Of a stretch of 60,000 bases of DNA, positions 20,901 through 35,900 are shown piece by piece. The notes beneath the pieces were generated by a model. It had not been told where the DNA came from. It searched no databases and saw nothing but the letters and a program-made list of their open reading frames with translations. The translations under genes were made by a program, and so were the position numbers. The stretch comes from Lineus longissimus. Its lineage: Eukaryota; Nemertea; Pilidiophora; Heteronemertea; Lineidae. Location: assembly GCF_910592395.1 (NCBI RefSeq), contig NC_088316.1:18602001-18662000 (forward strand), given 5' to 3'. Numbering within the stretch: position 1 is the first letter of the stretch; each line of letters begins with the position of its first letter.

Positions 20901-23900
20901 AGGGGAGGTGTCTGACAGTGTTCATATTGAGCCGAGTTGCTGTTAAGTTAACTGTGTGTTGATGGATGGGAAGTCAATGAAGTCAACAATGGTTGAATTG
21001 TTCCAAAGTCTGCAAAATTTCATATTTCACAAGAATGTAAGAGCCAAGAGTTTAGGGCACCAATAGTAGGCCGGCCCTCCCCTCCATTATGGCTAGAGAA
21101 GAACCCTGATGTGCATGGGAAGGAGCATGTAAAAGACTTAGATATGAATTTGACACGACTGTTACTCAACCTGAGCACTGTTTACGATCAGACTGTTGCC
21201 CCCACTCCAATGATCGAGATACCCTATTAAGTTCTATTCAAGGGGAATCTTACAGCGCTAGGGATTATGAGGAAAAGAGGTTGAGCTAACACGCAGGTCC
21301 ATCAGAGCTGATGTGATAACGAAGCCAGAGGAAAGCACCTTACAAGTAAGCTGGCCATTGCTTGTTACAACAGTTGGATTCGCCTCAAATTGAGTAGTGT
21401 AAACTGCACTAAAACCAAACACATCTCTGAACAAGGCTGGCTGGAACCAAGTGTGAGTCAATGAAGCCATACTGAAACAGATTACATGTTAAACTGGCCA
21501 TCCATCTGTTGGAGCTAAGCTGATATCATGTCAGGTTGCATTCCCAAAAGCTGCCTGTCAATTTATCGCAAACGAAAGGTCATTGGGAATGGTCAAGGAT
21601 GGTCAAGCTGCGACTGTCATGAACTGCGGAATAGTTCTACGTGTACTATACATCTTCTTGAGTTGTCATTGTGGATGGGTCAAGAACTCTCCTTGGGGAT
21701 ACAACAAAGTAGTATCAGAAAGACAAGAATTACATAGTTCCTAAAGGAACCTGAATGCTGTGCCAGGGTAGACTGAATATTGAACCAAACTACTCAGCAC
21801 AGAAGGCAGAAGAATGAGAGATCGAATCGCCTCGATTGATTTCTCTAGGAGCATAACCTTGTATGATAAGCCAGACTGCCACAACATCGGTCCAAGCAAC
21901 TAACATGAATGGGCTCCAATCAGTTGCGATCTTCAGGAGCCACTCCAAGTCTTCAGCTCAGATCAATCACAGCTATGACAAGCTGGAGGATTTCTCCAAT
22001 TGAAAGTGTCACGCACGCATGCTGGATGAGTGATAGTGTTGAATGAGTGATACCGTGTGCAAATCCTATCCTCGCCAACCTAAGCGAACTCTAACAGTAC
22101 CGAGGTAAAGCCTGCCACAAAACCTTCAGCTAGGACAAAGTTAGCCTTCGAAGGAGTTTGTTGGTAAGACACAGGAGATGATCCAGGAGTAAGAACACAA
22201 GGGGACACCCTGGCGTTTTTGAAACTCAAGTCACATATTCTTTACCAGAAAGGGACTTGGCTCCCTTTCTGAGCGTACCTGATACTGTACCCAAAGACAA
22301 CAGCAGAGAGACTGAAACAGAATATGAGACCCTAATGCAAGCTTAGATTGTGACCATTATACACTTAGTGCGCCACCATCAAAGGCTGTGAGTGCATAAT
22401 GGCACCATGAAGTGAGGCTTTGGGATGCTCTTATTTCATTAGGTTGTCTGCAGAGTAATCTCTGTGGGCGCCTTAGAGACACGCTCTGAGGTGATACAGA
22501 GGCAGAGTGGACTCAAGATGCAACAGACAAGTGGGACCCCGTCTTGGGGAATGTTTGAATGCTACCTGCTAAATTGATCAAACAATCAATATGTAAGAGC
22601 AATGACTATGGAAAAAGAGGTAGGGTGCCTCAAATTTGGGCTGACTTGGTCCATCAACATACTTGTTGGGACCGATATGGATGCTGTAAGCCTATGGTCG
22701 CTCACCCTGAGGAATCAGCAACAACCTCTCGCCTCTCAGGCGAAATGCAACAGCCTGGACATGGCTCATTGTTTTAGAGCCCTTATAAAAGCTTTTGTAT
22801 TGCTCCATCTTTACTGAACCCAGGACTGTCTGCAGCCCTGCCAAGAACCTGGCTGTGACTGGGTCAATAAAGCACATACGTTTAAGTTAGCCCAATCATC
22901 ATCCAGATTATATATTCTTGAAGCCTGATTTCCCAAAGGTTGATGTGTCCACGGCACAAACCCCCATCAGAAGTCATCAGTATTCCTGTCAAGGAATCAA
23001 TAAATACCCGGTCGCTCTGACACGTCCAATGAAATTAGTTTTTACCCTCCGGTAATGAATGCAAAAAGGCCAGGCGGGAAATGGGATATTCTGGTGGGAA
23101 TATCAATGAGTAATTTACATATTGATGGAGTAAAGGCTGATTGGCTGGATTGAGTTTGGGTTAGGGAATGGAGGTGAGGGCTATGTTATGAAAGTATAAG
23201 ACAATTTTCTTTTGTTGCTGCCTGCAGGTTGCCACTACAGCAGTTCGGGCAAATGCAGGAAACCACGTGGTTTCAACAGCCTTGGAGAGTATTCATTTTC
23301 GAATCTCCTTAGCCAATACTCAACAGTCACATCTCGCTCTGCAGAAAGTCTCCTTTACCAAAGATGCAATTTCTTGCATGTCCTCATGGCGCTTTGATGG
23401 CGTTGATGAGTAACGGGAATAATCTGATCTGATTACAACCACGAGTCGTCGGCCAAGTGGAAGGATTGATCTGTGATGTTCGTGATCAGCGCTTATATCA
23501 AGGTGCATGTTGGAACAGTCGATGGGGCTTCAACTCTTCCCACTCCTGATGGGCTTGGTTTGCTGACTGGTGATTGCTGGCATGTTTGCTTGTCTACTGA
23601 TGCTGCACACGAATGCCAACTCCCTTTAACACAAAAATTCTAATCCAGCTCTTACCTGTGTACATATATTGAACCAATAATGCTAATGCCTCTGAATCAA
23701 CGTCTTTCATTTTTATTTCCTCCTGACTTGCCTCTTTTACGTCATTTGTGAACATGGCCGCAAAATAGTCTGACGCCGCACTAAGCACCACACGATGCGC
23801 GGCTATACGTTTGGCTCCCGTTACGAGTATAACGTCACATAATTTACGATTACACAGATATGACTCCATTTTTTTCATCATGCGTTCCGAATGATTAATT

Positions 23901-26900
23901 GATCGGTAGCATTCGTCGGACATCAGATCCATTCTCCCCGAATGGTAGCTCCCATACGCGTGATGGACCAAGTATCTGGAATGACAGAAAGGGTACGCAA
24001 TGAGTATGTGGGGTAACAAACTACTTCAGGTTCCTTCAACAACAAGCCAAGCTGGGCCCAGAAGACAGAACAAGTCAACCTTATGTATCAATGCTGTGCT
24101 GCAGCGAAAAAGAATTTGTGGCATTTGTGTAGAATTTCCATAATCCCAAATTTGTCTTTTTGGGCAAAGTCACAACGAGCCCAGACTAAAGGTCGCTTAC
24201 GAAAGCCTTGATTTGAGAAGTCCAATTATTACAGTTATGTAGTCAATATGACACTGACATTTCCATGTCTGCCAAAGGCAACGAGGTGATTGATTAAATT
24301 ACTCCCTAAGTTAACATGTGACCTTTAATCTGACATCTTTAACTTTTTCTTCAAGAGGTGAAATGGCTCAGAGCAACAGGAAGAAGACAGAGAACAACAA
24401 GAACACAACATATATTGCCAACCAGGAAACTTTTGCGACCTTTTCACCATTTTGTGAAATTGCAACCTCCGTGACAATGAAAATGTTTTTACATTGACGA
24501 CATTTATTGGCATCAAAATGAAGTCTGACAACAAGATAGAGAGGAATCCCATTTTGACAAAAGACACGACCTGCTGCCTGAATCTCCAGGGTGACAATGC
24601 CACAATTCCCTGCATTTTTCCTTGTTGGCTGTCTCTGTGACTGGTTGAACCATGCAGTATTCCCCTCCACTTGAAAATGTCAATTACTGTGAAGAAAGCT
24701 TGTCACGAAATGGTAATTCCATTAAATCAAAGCTGAGACAGAGCGACGTCCGCTTTGAGGTGTCAATACCCGATGATTGGCTTGTCTTTGAGTGGGTGAT
24801 AGTATAATGTGACAGGAATGAGAAAATGAGATGTGGTTGCAGGGGCTGAAAACGATTATGGGCAATGCCAATGGTAGTGGCATCTGGGTGACGAAAACAG
24901 ATATTCAGCTCTGCCCCCAACCCCCCCCCCCCCATTACCTCACATGTCATAATGGTGTAACTGATAGTAAGGAGAAACCGTCCTCTCAAAAAGAGGCTTT
25001 AAATGGTTGGAAAGTTGATACACCTAGCAGGTAACAAATATCTTCCCAGAAAATAATTTTTCTCGTTATTGCCAGAGCAGGTCATAGATAACCAATATCC
25101 TTTAATGATTGAAACAGTCAATATGACACACGCACCTGATCAAATTCGAGAACTAATCAAATAATGATGTGAATGTCAAACAAGAAATTCATGTCTGAAA
25201 CAATGTTACAAAAGTGTAACAGGCACGCACATAGTCTCATTGTCTCCCGGGGCAATTGGCCGGGTTAATTTAACCGCCCAATTTGCTCTAATTGTCGCAA
25301 TCTTATACCTCAATCAATTCTATGATCTAGTTAGAGATCAATCAGAATATTGATTGGGAATGAAAAGTGCTGGGGATGTCAAGAGAACATTGAAGAAAAT
25401 GTACCTATTCCCAATCAAAGCTAATTGATAAACAAATTGATACCATGGCTTTTGCAGATTCAAGATTTTTGTCATAACATCAAGTCAATTTCAGCTGTCC
25501 GCTATGCACTTTAAGCAGACAGAGAGGAGGTGTATCTTAAGTTCATGCAGTGCTGCAGGGGAAACCATGGAAATTCATTAACAATGTAATCACAGCGTGT
25601 AGGCCTACTTTATGTATTAGACATGTCGGCATGTACACTTTGATGTCATGAATGTCAGACACCAGACAACATTAAAAATTGATTAATTCCAAGACAGAAA
25701 TTTTGCTTTTAGTTTTATCAAAAGATGCTCGTCAAAGAAGCTGACACAACCTGACCTATATGAAGCAAGAACATGAGAAGCAATGCAAGTTAGAGTCCAT
25801 GCAAGACCCTCAAGAAATACCGCATTGAAACATGCTCAAATGATACAAGGAAAGCACATGTATCCAAGAAGGCTTTTCTTAGGTCTAAAGAAATCCAGAT
25901 GACATACCCTTCTTCCAATGATAGCAGGATCCAGAAATTGAGCAGAATGTATGAAGTCAACAGTACATGTACATGTATGTATGCCTAAAAACATGTCTTG
26001 TCAACCAACGAACATTCTATACCACAAAGAATCTTGCTGTAGAATCAAGACTTTTGACCTTGTGTGACATACATCCGCTCTGAATACTCCAAGCATGAAT
26101 AATCCTGTACATCCTTGTTGAAATAGTTGAGGGAAACCATAGCCAAGGTTGAGAAAGGAAGCACCTCACATGCTGGAATATTGAGTGTGCTAATGATGAT
26201 TCATCTGACACATTATTCCAATACATCCAAAAAAAACATCATCTTCTGACATCCATCAGCCTATGGTGGAAGATGAGTACTTGATAGTTAAGCAGTTTAA
26301 CTTGAGTCATGTCATCATCTACTACATTTACCTCCTACTATCATCGACATTAAGTATCACTCCTCCGTATCCAGTAGTATGAGAAGGGCACTATCAAGGT
26401 CCGAGGTGTAAAGTGTGCTCCACCGAATCCAAGAGGTTGAAGGTTACCTACAACAACATCATCAATGATCAAAGGTTCATTCCACCAAGTCAGAAGTTGA
26501 AGGCAACACAAAATGAGTCAACGCACCAGAAGATCTTCTGGGGACGCGTGTGCTTTCTTCACCACAGGCCAAGGTTTTGGAATTTAAGTTGCATACCCTA
26601 CAAGCAGTCTCAATTAGAAGCCACTGAGAGGACATTGGCTCACCGTCCTCCACTCCCACGACTTAGTCCTGCTGAAGGGTTCCACCACGAGTGCCAAGCT
26701 ACATGTTAATGCTTCTGAGGTCCAAAGCAAATACTCCACCAAAGACTTTGAAACAACACTGCACTCCACCATGATGAATCACCTCAGCCTAAAGAAAAGT
26801 TACAAGAAAAACAAGTGGGGCAGACTTTTCTCTCATCACTCAAGACATCTGTGTTGATTGGAGGTAGATGTAGACCATGGAAAACAAGGTGCAACACTAT

Positions 26901-29900
26901 CGACCAACTCTCTGCAGATAGTGCCTGAAACTGATGGAGAAGTTCTCAATCCAGTTATCTAAGTTCAAGGTGAATTTATAGAGCAGAGCAGGTAACCACA
27001 TTAACCTGCCAGGAGTACTTTAATATACGATATTAGCCGCTAATGGGGAAAAAAAAGACAACAATAGTTACAATTTGCTTACAGAGCCATACTAAGGCCA
27101 TTAGCACCCTCAATTGGCTTACAGCAGCCCTTCTTTGGCCACAGAACCCACAATTCACTTTACAGCGACCATTCCCTCAATTCACTTACAGTGAATCAAT
27201 TCTCTTACAGTGAATGAAACAACTTGCTTCAACGATTTCAATGAAATCAAACTTGAATCTCTGAGGAACACCTAAGGTCTTGCCACGTTGTTATGGAAAC
27301 AGGAGAAAGAAGGGTTCACCGTGATCAATGAAAGCTGGAATTCAGCGGATTTGGGATAAGAAAAGAGATTCTGATGATGTGCGTGAATGGCAGGATTGTG
27401 GTAAGAGAATCCTGTACATGTCGATTGCAATAGAATACATCTTTGAGAAACCTTGATTTGGAACCTAGCATATTGTGAGCATATCAGTGAATGTGACCTT
27501 GAGACCAGACTCCAGCTCATGTGCTTCCACTCCAGCTCATGTGCTTCCACTCCATAGGGAACAACAGAGAAGAATACTGTCTGACGACACCACCTTGACC
27601 ACAAAACGCTGGGGGTCGATGGCAAATCTCCCGGTCGTGCTACCGAAAACAAACTGACTGTCTAGATTGCATCTCCAGAAATTCCAAACATGAAGGAAGA
27701 AGAAACATACTCCTGAGAATGAACAGAAGTCATATTCAAGATGGCTGCATGGATATGTACCAGACCTCATCCAGAAAAACCAACAAGGTATCTCACACAT
27801 TCTTTGCGTTACATGAGGTGTATCATTACCAGTGACAAACCAGCAACGTAACTGAATTTCCCAATGGTGTCTTAAAACACGCATAAATTTTCTCGCCGTG
27901 ACTCATTGCTTTTATGATATGACTTCTCTACCAAATCAGCTTGAAGAGAACCATTACTGAGAATAAATGTGCGAAGCTCACATCATGTATTATCTGAAAA
28001 GAACTTCATTCTTCATTGAAATCCATATGATTAAGTTGTAATTACAGTAACATGACTCATCTGCGGAAAATATTTGTATAAAATTCATCTAAAATCAGCT
28101 TCAGCTGAATAGGAATGGAACAGAAAGAATGATAGATATAAATTTGAAGGAGGATCTTGAAAAGCAGGCAGATGGAATTGCGCATCCATATCCCAAAGCA
28201 ATCTTCCCATACAGCCATATACTGGCTGACAATGTATTGGGCCTTCTTCATAAAGTGACTCAAGTTTACCACAGGCTGTTCACCATCAAGAAAGAACACT
28301 GCCAAAAACACATGTAACTCACAAAAAACTCAGCAGAGCGTCTCCATGGAAAAAAAATCTGATTCTGTAGCCAACAAAGCTTCACGTTGAGAAAAAGTCT
28401 ACCATTCACTTGATATCTTAGCCTTACAGAGGGAAAATTCGCCAACTGATGAAGCCCTAAAGGGGGTGGTTCTTTTCGACTAATCAGGCATCAGAAATCC
28501 AATCGCTGCTCATATAACACAATCACCACTAGAGCTAACGGGATTACCTAGGAGACAGAGAAGATAGATTCAATTTATTTTGCCCACAAGCACAGCAGAG
28601 TCGTGACATGACTTGCTTTCACGTTAGTAATGAGCCAGCGAAGCACACCGATCAGACGTCATGTTTGGTCAATCTCAAACAGATGCCGACTCTGCTGCCT
28701 ATCAGGCTATGGATTTTTAAGGCGAGTGCCTCCTTGAATTGGTGAGGGTTTTCGTAAACACATCAAAAGTGTGAATCGACTGTGAGTGCTTCTTTGAATG
28801 AGGGAGATCCTTGAAATGAAGGAGCATCGCTCAAATGAGGGATATGCAACACTGTGGTGCCATGTTTCCCTATATGCACCACTAATTCGTCGAATTTGGC
28901 CATTCTACCACATTTGGGAAACGCTTAAGTAGAAACTACGATTGCAATGTCACAGAAGTTATTTCAATTTTCCTCTTTGTGTTGTTAAACGTCATTTGAA
29001 GAGCTGACCTAACTTGCCCAAAGCATTCTATTGATTAAACATAGAAATGAACCAATCTCGAAATGACTTGCCTGCAGCCTTTGCCCAGCTAGTTTCATCC
29101 TGAGCAAAGCAATAATGAGCTTTTGAATGAAATGGAATCTGTTGCTTGCAAATACTGAAAGCAAATTTTATGGATTTGCTGTGGCGGAAATGAGATTTTC
29201 AAAAGACCAATGACTGATTTGAAGCTGAAGTATAGTTAAATAATTCATGGTGGGAGGGAGGATTTTGGCTGTTTAAGACTTGAAATCAATTTGCGGAACA
29301 AGGGATCTTGGAGTTGAAATTGGAGAATGTATTCGGTTATTGACAGAAGCAACTCCACCTGTCCACTGTGACATCAAGGGACTTCTGAGATACGACCACC
29401 GTCCACAAGTTAGAAAGGTCATATCCTGTGATTATGTGATGACAAGGTTCTAGATATTGGTAATCTTTGCCTAATGTGAGCAAACAGCTGTTCCAGTATT
29501 GGCTGTTCATCTGCCTGAGATTAAATCAATCCGAAAACGCGGGAGATTGGAGACGAGAAATTGGAACAAGTAGATAGATATTGACAGAAGCAACTGAACA
29601 GTGATACCATGTCAGCTCAGGGTATTGACAGCGACTGGTCTGCACTATTGAAGCACTTTGGAGTTTTGGTACGGACAGCCACGATCCATTTAAGCAGAGC
29701 CGAAATCATGCAATCTACACTCCAGAAGTTGAATGTTTGAGTACAATGACACGGCCATGATGGCATGGGAGACTGCCACATAACATTTTTAAACATTGTA
29801 ATCTGTTAGAATGTTGCCAACCGCTTCCTGCCACGATCAAATAATGGCAACAATTATCCTGCAGTTACAGCATGAATAATGTGCCAATTGCGTGAAAAGG

Positions 29901-32900
29901 TCTGTTGACATCAGCAGAGTTCTCATGTTGACTGGTGGAGGCAGGCGTACCAGCTGCATGTACAGACAGAATTCAAATGCTGATAAGTGGGAAAAGGCAA
30001 AATGTGATAGATTTGAATTAAGTCATGTCGACACTGGTGTCCTAGATAGGGAACATTGTTTTGAGAAAGTGACGTCAATTCATTTCACATTTCAGCACTT
30101 CGTTTGTCATGTGCTATTCTTCTTCAATACTAATCATCCACCGACCTAACCAACTCGTAAATAACGCAGAGAAAGACGGAAATCCACACCTTTCCGTCGC
30201 AGCCATTAAATGGCTACCACATTACCCCTGACATTTACACAACATTTACACAATAAATAATACACTGATTACCGCCAGGGCGAGATGTAGAACCAATCAG
30301 GATAATTCATTACCATCTCCAACAAAGAAAGTGCCAAGAGGTTGCCGCTCCATCTTGACGTCGCATAATTATCACCTATCTTAAACCTCATGACGTAAAC
30401 AATGACAATAGGATTCTCACAGCGATGTTAGGACTTCCAACATCAGTTTCTAGACCATCGACAGGTTGGGTGCACGCTGCACGACACTTCTTCATCATTC
30501 ATCATCCCCCTACAAGGAATATTTACCGAAACTATTACTTATCTGATCAATGACCACATTGTGGACAGACTAATGAGATTTCTCTTCTTAAGCTTTGTAA
30601 TAGAAGTTTCTGAGCGTCCATGACAAACAAGTTCCTGAGCAATCAACAGGTAAGACTCAAATCCCAGTAGGAGAGCCTGTGAGGGAGGTGGAGGAAGGGA
30701 GCGTTATGTACATGTAGCTAAAATTTGCCACCTGAAGTTGCCTTTTTTCCAAGATCATTCCGTTCTATGACTTTAAGGCTGAAAATGACAAACAAATCAA
30801 ACCATGGGTTAAACATCTCCTCCTGTAATGGATCTGATAACAAAATACTCTTGTACGATTCATTATAACTCCTCCTAAACAGATCCACGGCCATCAAAAT
30901 GCAGCATATTCTGCGCGATTAGGCCAATTCTCCTCATGCAATTAACCAAGTGAAGAGTTTAAGACATTTAATGAAGAAAATGGAGCGTGATGATCGCCGG
31001 GACTGCTGTGATTGGAAAATCAATAGAACCTAATTGTATGTAACGGCAAGTTAATTGGACTGTTGAGAGATCTGAGAGGACAAGGATGTTTGAGAGGGGC
31101 TGCAGGCTCGATGTGGTTTCTTCAGAAGCAGTGTTGATACAAGAGTTAAGTGCCAATATGTTGATTATAAAGAAGAAAAACAATAGTTTGTGCTTGTTTG
31201 CATGTAATAGATTAGTCCTTTTACCACCTCTATTGTCCTCTACAACCTCTTTTGGGAGCACAGATTAGTCCTTCTACAACCAAATGGGTCTCCCACTACC
31301 TCTTTTGAATGTACTAGATTAGCCCTTCTACCACCTGCTCTTACCACCAATGTTGCATGTCATAGATAATAGAATCCGGAGATGGCCTGGTACCATAAGA
31401 TATGCATGATATTTGCATAAATGATTGCAGTGAGCAGATGTATTGGAAAGCAGGAGATAATACATCTATGTACATTATATAGACTAGTACGTCTGGCACT
31501 GATTATGTGGAGACATGGATTGATTTTTCTTGTGAGGTGCAGATGCAAGGATGTCGTAGTGGTTAAAGCGCCATGCTCACCTTCTGCAGAAGAGACTCCA
31601 GTTAGAAGTCATGTTTATTTCCTAATTTGCAGACAACAGGTCAATTGCGCTCACAGATAATGGCAGCATCATCAGGAATAAAGCAGTAGCTCAAACATAT
31701 CATTTGTGATAACTGCCAACTGTGCTTACAATAGAGGGCTAGATCAGCTGTTGTTTACTAATGGATTAGGCAAACAGTGTCCCCATCCTTAAAAAAAAAG
31801 ATTATGGCCACAGACTTGTTTTTTCCTCCTTAGGCAAGACTTTTTTTATACCTTGGATAGTGTGCCCGCCGCTAGGCAATTAACTGAAAATGTGAAGAAA
31901 TTTTTTTTTTTTTTTTAGATCAATTTAGTAAGCTCGCTGCACCTAAAATTACTGAAAACCGAAAAAAAAGAAAAAGTCATCAATTGATAGTTTTTTCCTC
32001 GTTTGCATGCATATTTGAGCAGGCCACAAGAATCAACAGAACTCCTAACCCCGATTGTTATTCCAACTGCAAGGTCTATTTGCCAATATTGCCTGATTGA
32101 GCAACTGGAGATGATTGATGGTGTGTTTGCATGTTGCTCCTGGTGAAGAACAACCTGTGCATACTGATTTGACGATTATCTTTCAATATTAAGCAGACCA
32201 GGAGATTTCGTAATCAATTTTACAAGAATGTCACAGTAGCAAAGGCTCAAAGTTTTTGAGGGTACAAGTAAGTAAGTAAGTAAAGGTGAATTTGTAAGGC
32301 ACTGTTTATGAAGATACCAGATCAGAATTAGTTATTACTGGTGTTATTATGACTTCACACATTTTTCTGAAGTTCAAAAGTGTGATGTTCCAGCCAACCA
32401 TACTGAAACATCAGGGCCCAGGTTTCCTACCAATTCCTGTTCAAAACATTAAGTTCAAGGAAATGAAATCGTAAGTATATCTAAAACATGCCAAACACCA
32501 GCTGCCATTATTGAGTGGAAAATCGATACAAGTGGAAAAGCTTTCTTTGTTTTATTTGGGCTAATGGTCTCTTTCACAGCACAATTGTTATCATAGCTAT
32601 TGCCACACAAATACACTTACTAACTGGGACACTAGTACATGTACATATGGTACTTTTGTCATGCAGGATGCAAAAACAACTTCTTATCATATTTCTTGTA
32701 CACAGTATGGCCACTAGTTTCGCCATTATTTCTTCTGTTTGAATTTGTTCTCAGCTCAACCCAGTCCCCTTCATGTAGCTCCTAATGCTTTTGATGCAAA
32801 TTGCCATAAGTTGAAGAACCTGGTGACCACAAGCATTAAAAGATCCAAATCATCGACTTAATCTGAAAGTGAAACTTGTGTTTCCGTTCACTTGAACTTT

Positions 32901-35900
32901 CAGACAGGAAATAGTTAAATATGGCATGGACTCTGAAACATGCTAGAAGAATCATGAACGCTTTTAGGTTTACGAACAATTGAACCAATATCACCATTTC
33001 AATATGAAATCAAAAATAAATCAGATAAATTGTGATCTAACTCACGATTCTTCAGTCTCCATAACTCCTGAACATTCCGGGCCTAGAAAGCCGGTGATGT
33101 ATAGCACAGCAGTAGTTTGGTCAAAGCACAAAACCTTTACCAATCAGCACAGCAATCAGGGCCAGACTAGTGAACTAGACCTATATGTAACAACATCGAT
33201 GTTTTGACTGGGGTGAATTAGTGTGTATTTATGGTTGCATTATATCCAATGGGAAGTTTATCAACTGCTTGAATTGGTCTATCAGGTGCATTAGAAACTG
33301 TGGGATATGTGTCACGAACAATGATATTGCCCAGGTTTGATAGAGGAAATGATCAAATCATTACTAATTAGACATAAAACGTTGTATACTTTCATCAGAT
33401 GGTTTTTAGAAATAAACATTCAAACTGCCATGTATTTGGATTTTGGCCATCACCTTGGCAACATACAGGGGTTCTCTGGGCGTTCATATACAAAAATGAG
33501 GCGTAAGGACCACAAATCAATGAGAAGACTAACAATTTTTGCATAGCCCTGGCTAAGATGACATAAATGTAGGAAAGTATCTCACCCAAAATTTTGAGAG
33601 TTCTTGATTTTATCCATCTTATCCATCGTGATCTTACTCATTCTGACCGATATATATCCTTCAAAGACACAACACAGTCCATTCGATTTGTTACACAATG
33701 ATCAAGATCAAATAACATATAATGACCGAATCATTATGTGAACGCATTAACTACAATCTGTGCTCTCAATTGTTATCATGGTGGTTGCCTGCACTTTGGG
33801 TACAATGACATCCCACAGCTCGTAACAATCACTGACCTCTGGATGCATGCTCCTATTGTCTAAACCAGAAAGTTAATTACAGTATCTGATTAGAACGTAA
33901 TTTTGGAATGGATAGTCTGGCAGTGTCTGGGAAATCGACTACAGGCCATCCTGAAATGAGTATTTGTTTGATGTAATGCCTCTCTGGCAAGCTACAGTAG
34001 CACCAATGGGGCAGGGTGGGCAAATTCCATCATCAGCTACAAATTTCCATTCCACCCTCACCAGAGCTCATCATGGCAGAAGGGGAGGCACTTAAATTGC
34101 CTAAAGAAGGTTTGATAGGATCTACCAATACCCAGCGCAAGCTAAGCTCTTAAACCAGTCCAAGCTATACCATCATACTTCTGACAATGATTAGTCAATA
34201 TCTCACAGTTTCAGACAAACCCGTGTCTGGTGGGCAAGGTTGTGGATGTTCCCTCCCGTGATGCATCTTTGATGATGGGCCTCATCTTTGAGCCGATAAT
34301 TCCCCATGTTCTCTCTGATAACAAGTGACATGAGTAACCAGACTAAAAGGAGCTCTGAATGTCACAGGTTGTGGTAAGCCCTCAGTGGGTTTGTCTTTAG
34401 ACTAATGCTCTGTCCATGTCGGTTAGCTTGTTGAGGAAAGGGTTAGATGGTAAGGCTAAATAGATAAAGAACTGTGTGTGCCAGTACTGCCACTGCTAAA
34501 GGAGGGCCCTGATCTCTTTGAGGGAACAGGGGTGATCTAGAGATGACCTTTTGTCATATTGATGTTGTCCATGTTGGGGCATTACCTGGACTCCAACCTT
34601 CGGGTCAGCCATCTGCTAGTCAGACATACCCAATCAAAAGAGAAATTCGTGATTTTGTTTTTGCAAATATAGTAACAAACGTACACAACCAGCCACAAAA
34701 GGTTTTTTAAATGTGACTAATCCTAGATGATTGAACGTTAATTTCATTTAATGACAAGGTCATATGAAAAGGGATCATGAACCATTGTCTCTATCGATGG
34801 TTGGTTGATTAACCAACCAAGAATGGGCAATGGACTGTTCCACTCAAAACTCCCTCGACAATATTCAACATGTTCAATGGAGAAAGAAGCTGTACCAAGC
34901 TGCCAGTTGGGAAGATGTGGTTAGAATATCAATGAAGGGGAAAAAGATTGGTTGACTGACGTGCTTGGAGAATCTGATGAATGATTGAGAATGTTTACCA
35001 TTTCTGCATGCAGTGCATTCAAGCAACATGAAACGCAACCTCTTCTAGAAAAGATTGAACTCTTTGGAACCTGCCAATATGATTCTAGAATAGATTTCAA
35101 TTTAACAGCATATTTGTCTTGACTAACAACAATAAGACACAAGAACACATTCTACCACAAATATTTGATACGTACGCAGTCAATTTTTCCATGTTTGGCC
35201 ATCTGGCACCATTGCCGTTGCTGACATTTTTCTTCAGAGCATTCCTGGATCCCCTCTCCATTCCTCGATTCATGCATTTAGTTATTTTCTGCAGCGGTCA
35301 GTATGAGAAGTCACCAAAACAGGACAAGAGCACAGGGCGAAATCAACTCAACTCAAACCAAGATCTGAGCTTCTGCATTGAACGAAGTCCAAGTTATCGT
35401 TTTTCATCGAATAATCACGATATCCACTTTTAACAGAGATTCCAATGTTCCATCAAATTCCAAAATTCAATTTGGTTGTCCTACGAGGAACAAGCAGCAG
35501 AAATTTACAAGAACCTGCAGGGCCAACAAGTTCAGGTTTGCCAATCTGAGAAAGTGAGATCCAATAAGTCAGACAATCAAGCCAGTACGGGGTTCCAGTA
35601 AACTCAAAGTCTTTCATTTGGCTAAACTGCACAGTGAGTTTCTTCTTGTTTTGGTGTTGACAAAACTATCATTGATCCAGTCGCAAATGAACAAAACACA
35701 TTGAAAATGTTGAAATTGAAAATGTCTTCACTATCTTTCCATTTCAGTGTGCCCTCTTCTAGCAATGCATTTCAAGGCTGCAGTTTCATATGATAGAAAC
35801 AGCAGGAAATTGATTGAAATGAAGCACCAATTGAGACAAGATATTCATAAAATATTCCTGTCAAGTGTAATATTGCACGGACTGTGTCATAGATATTGTC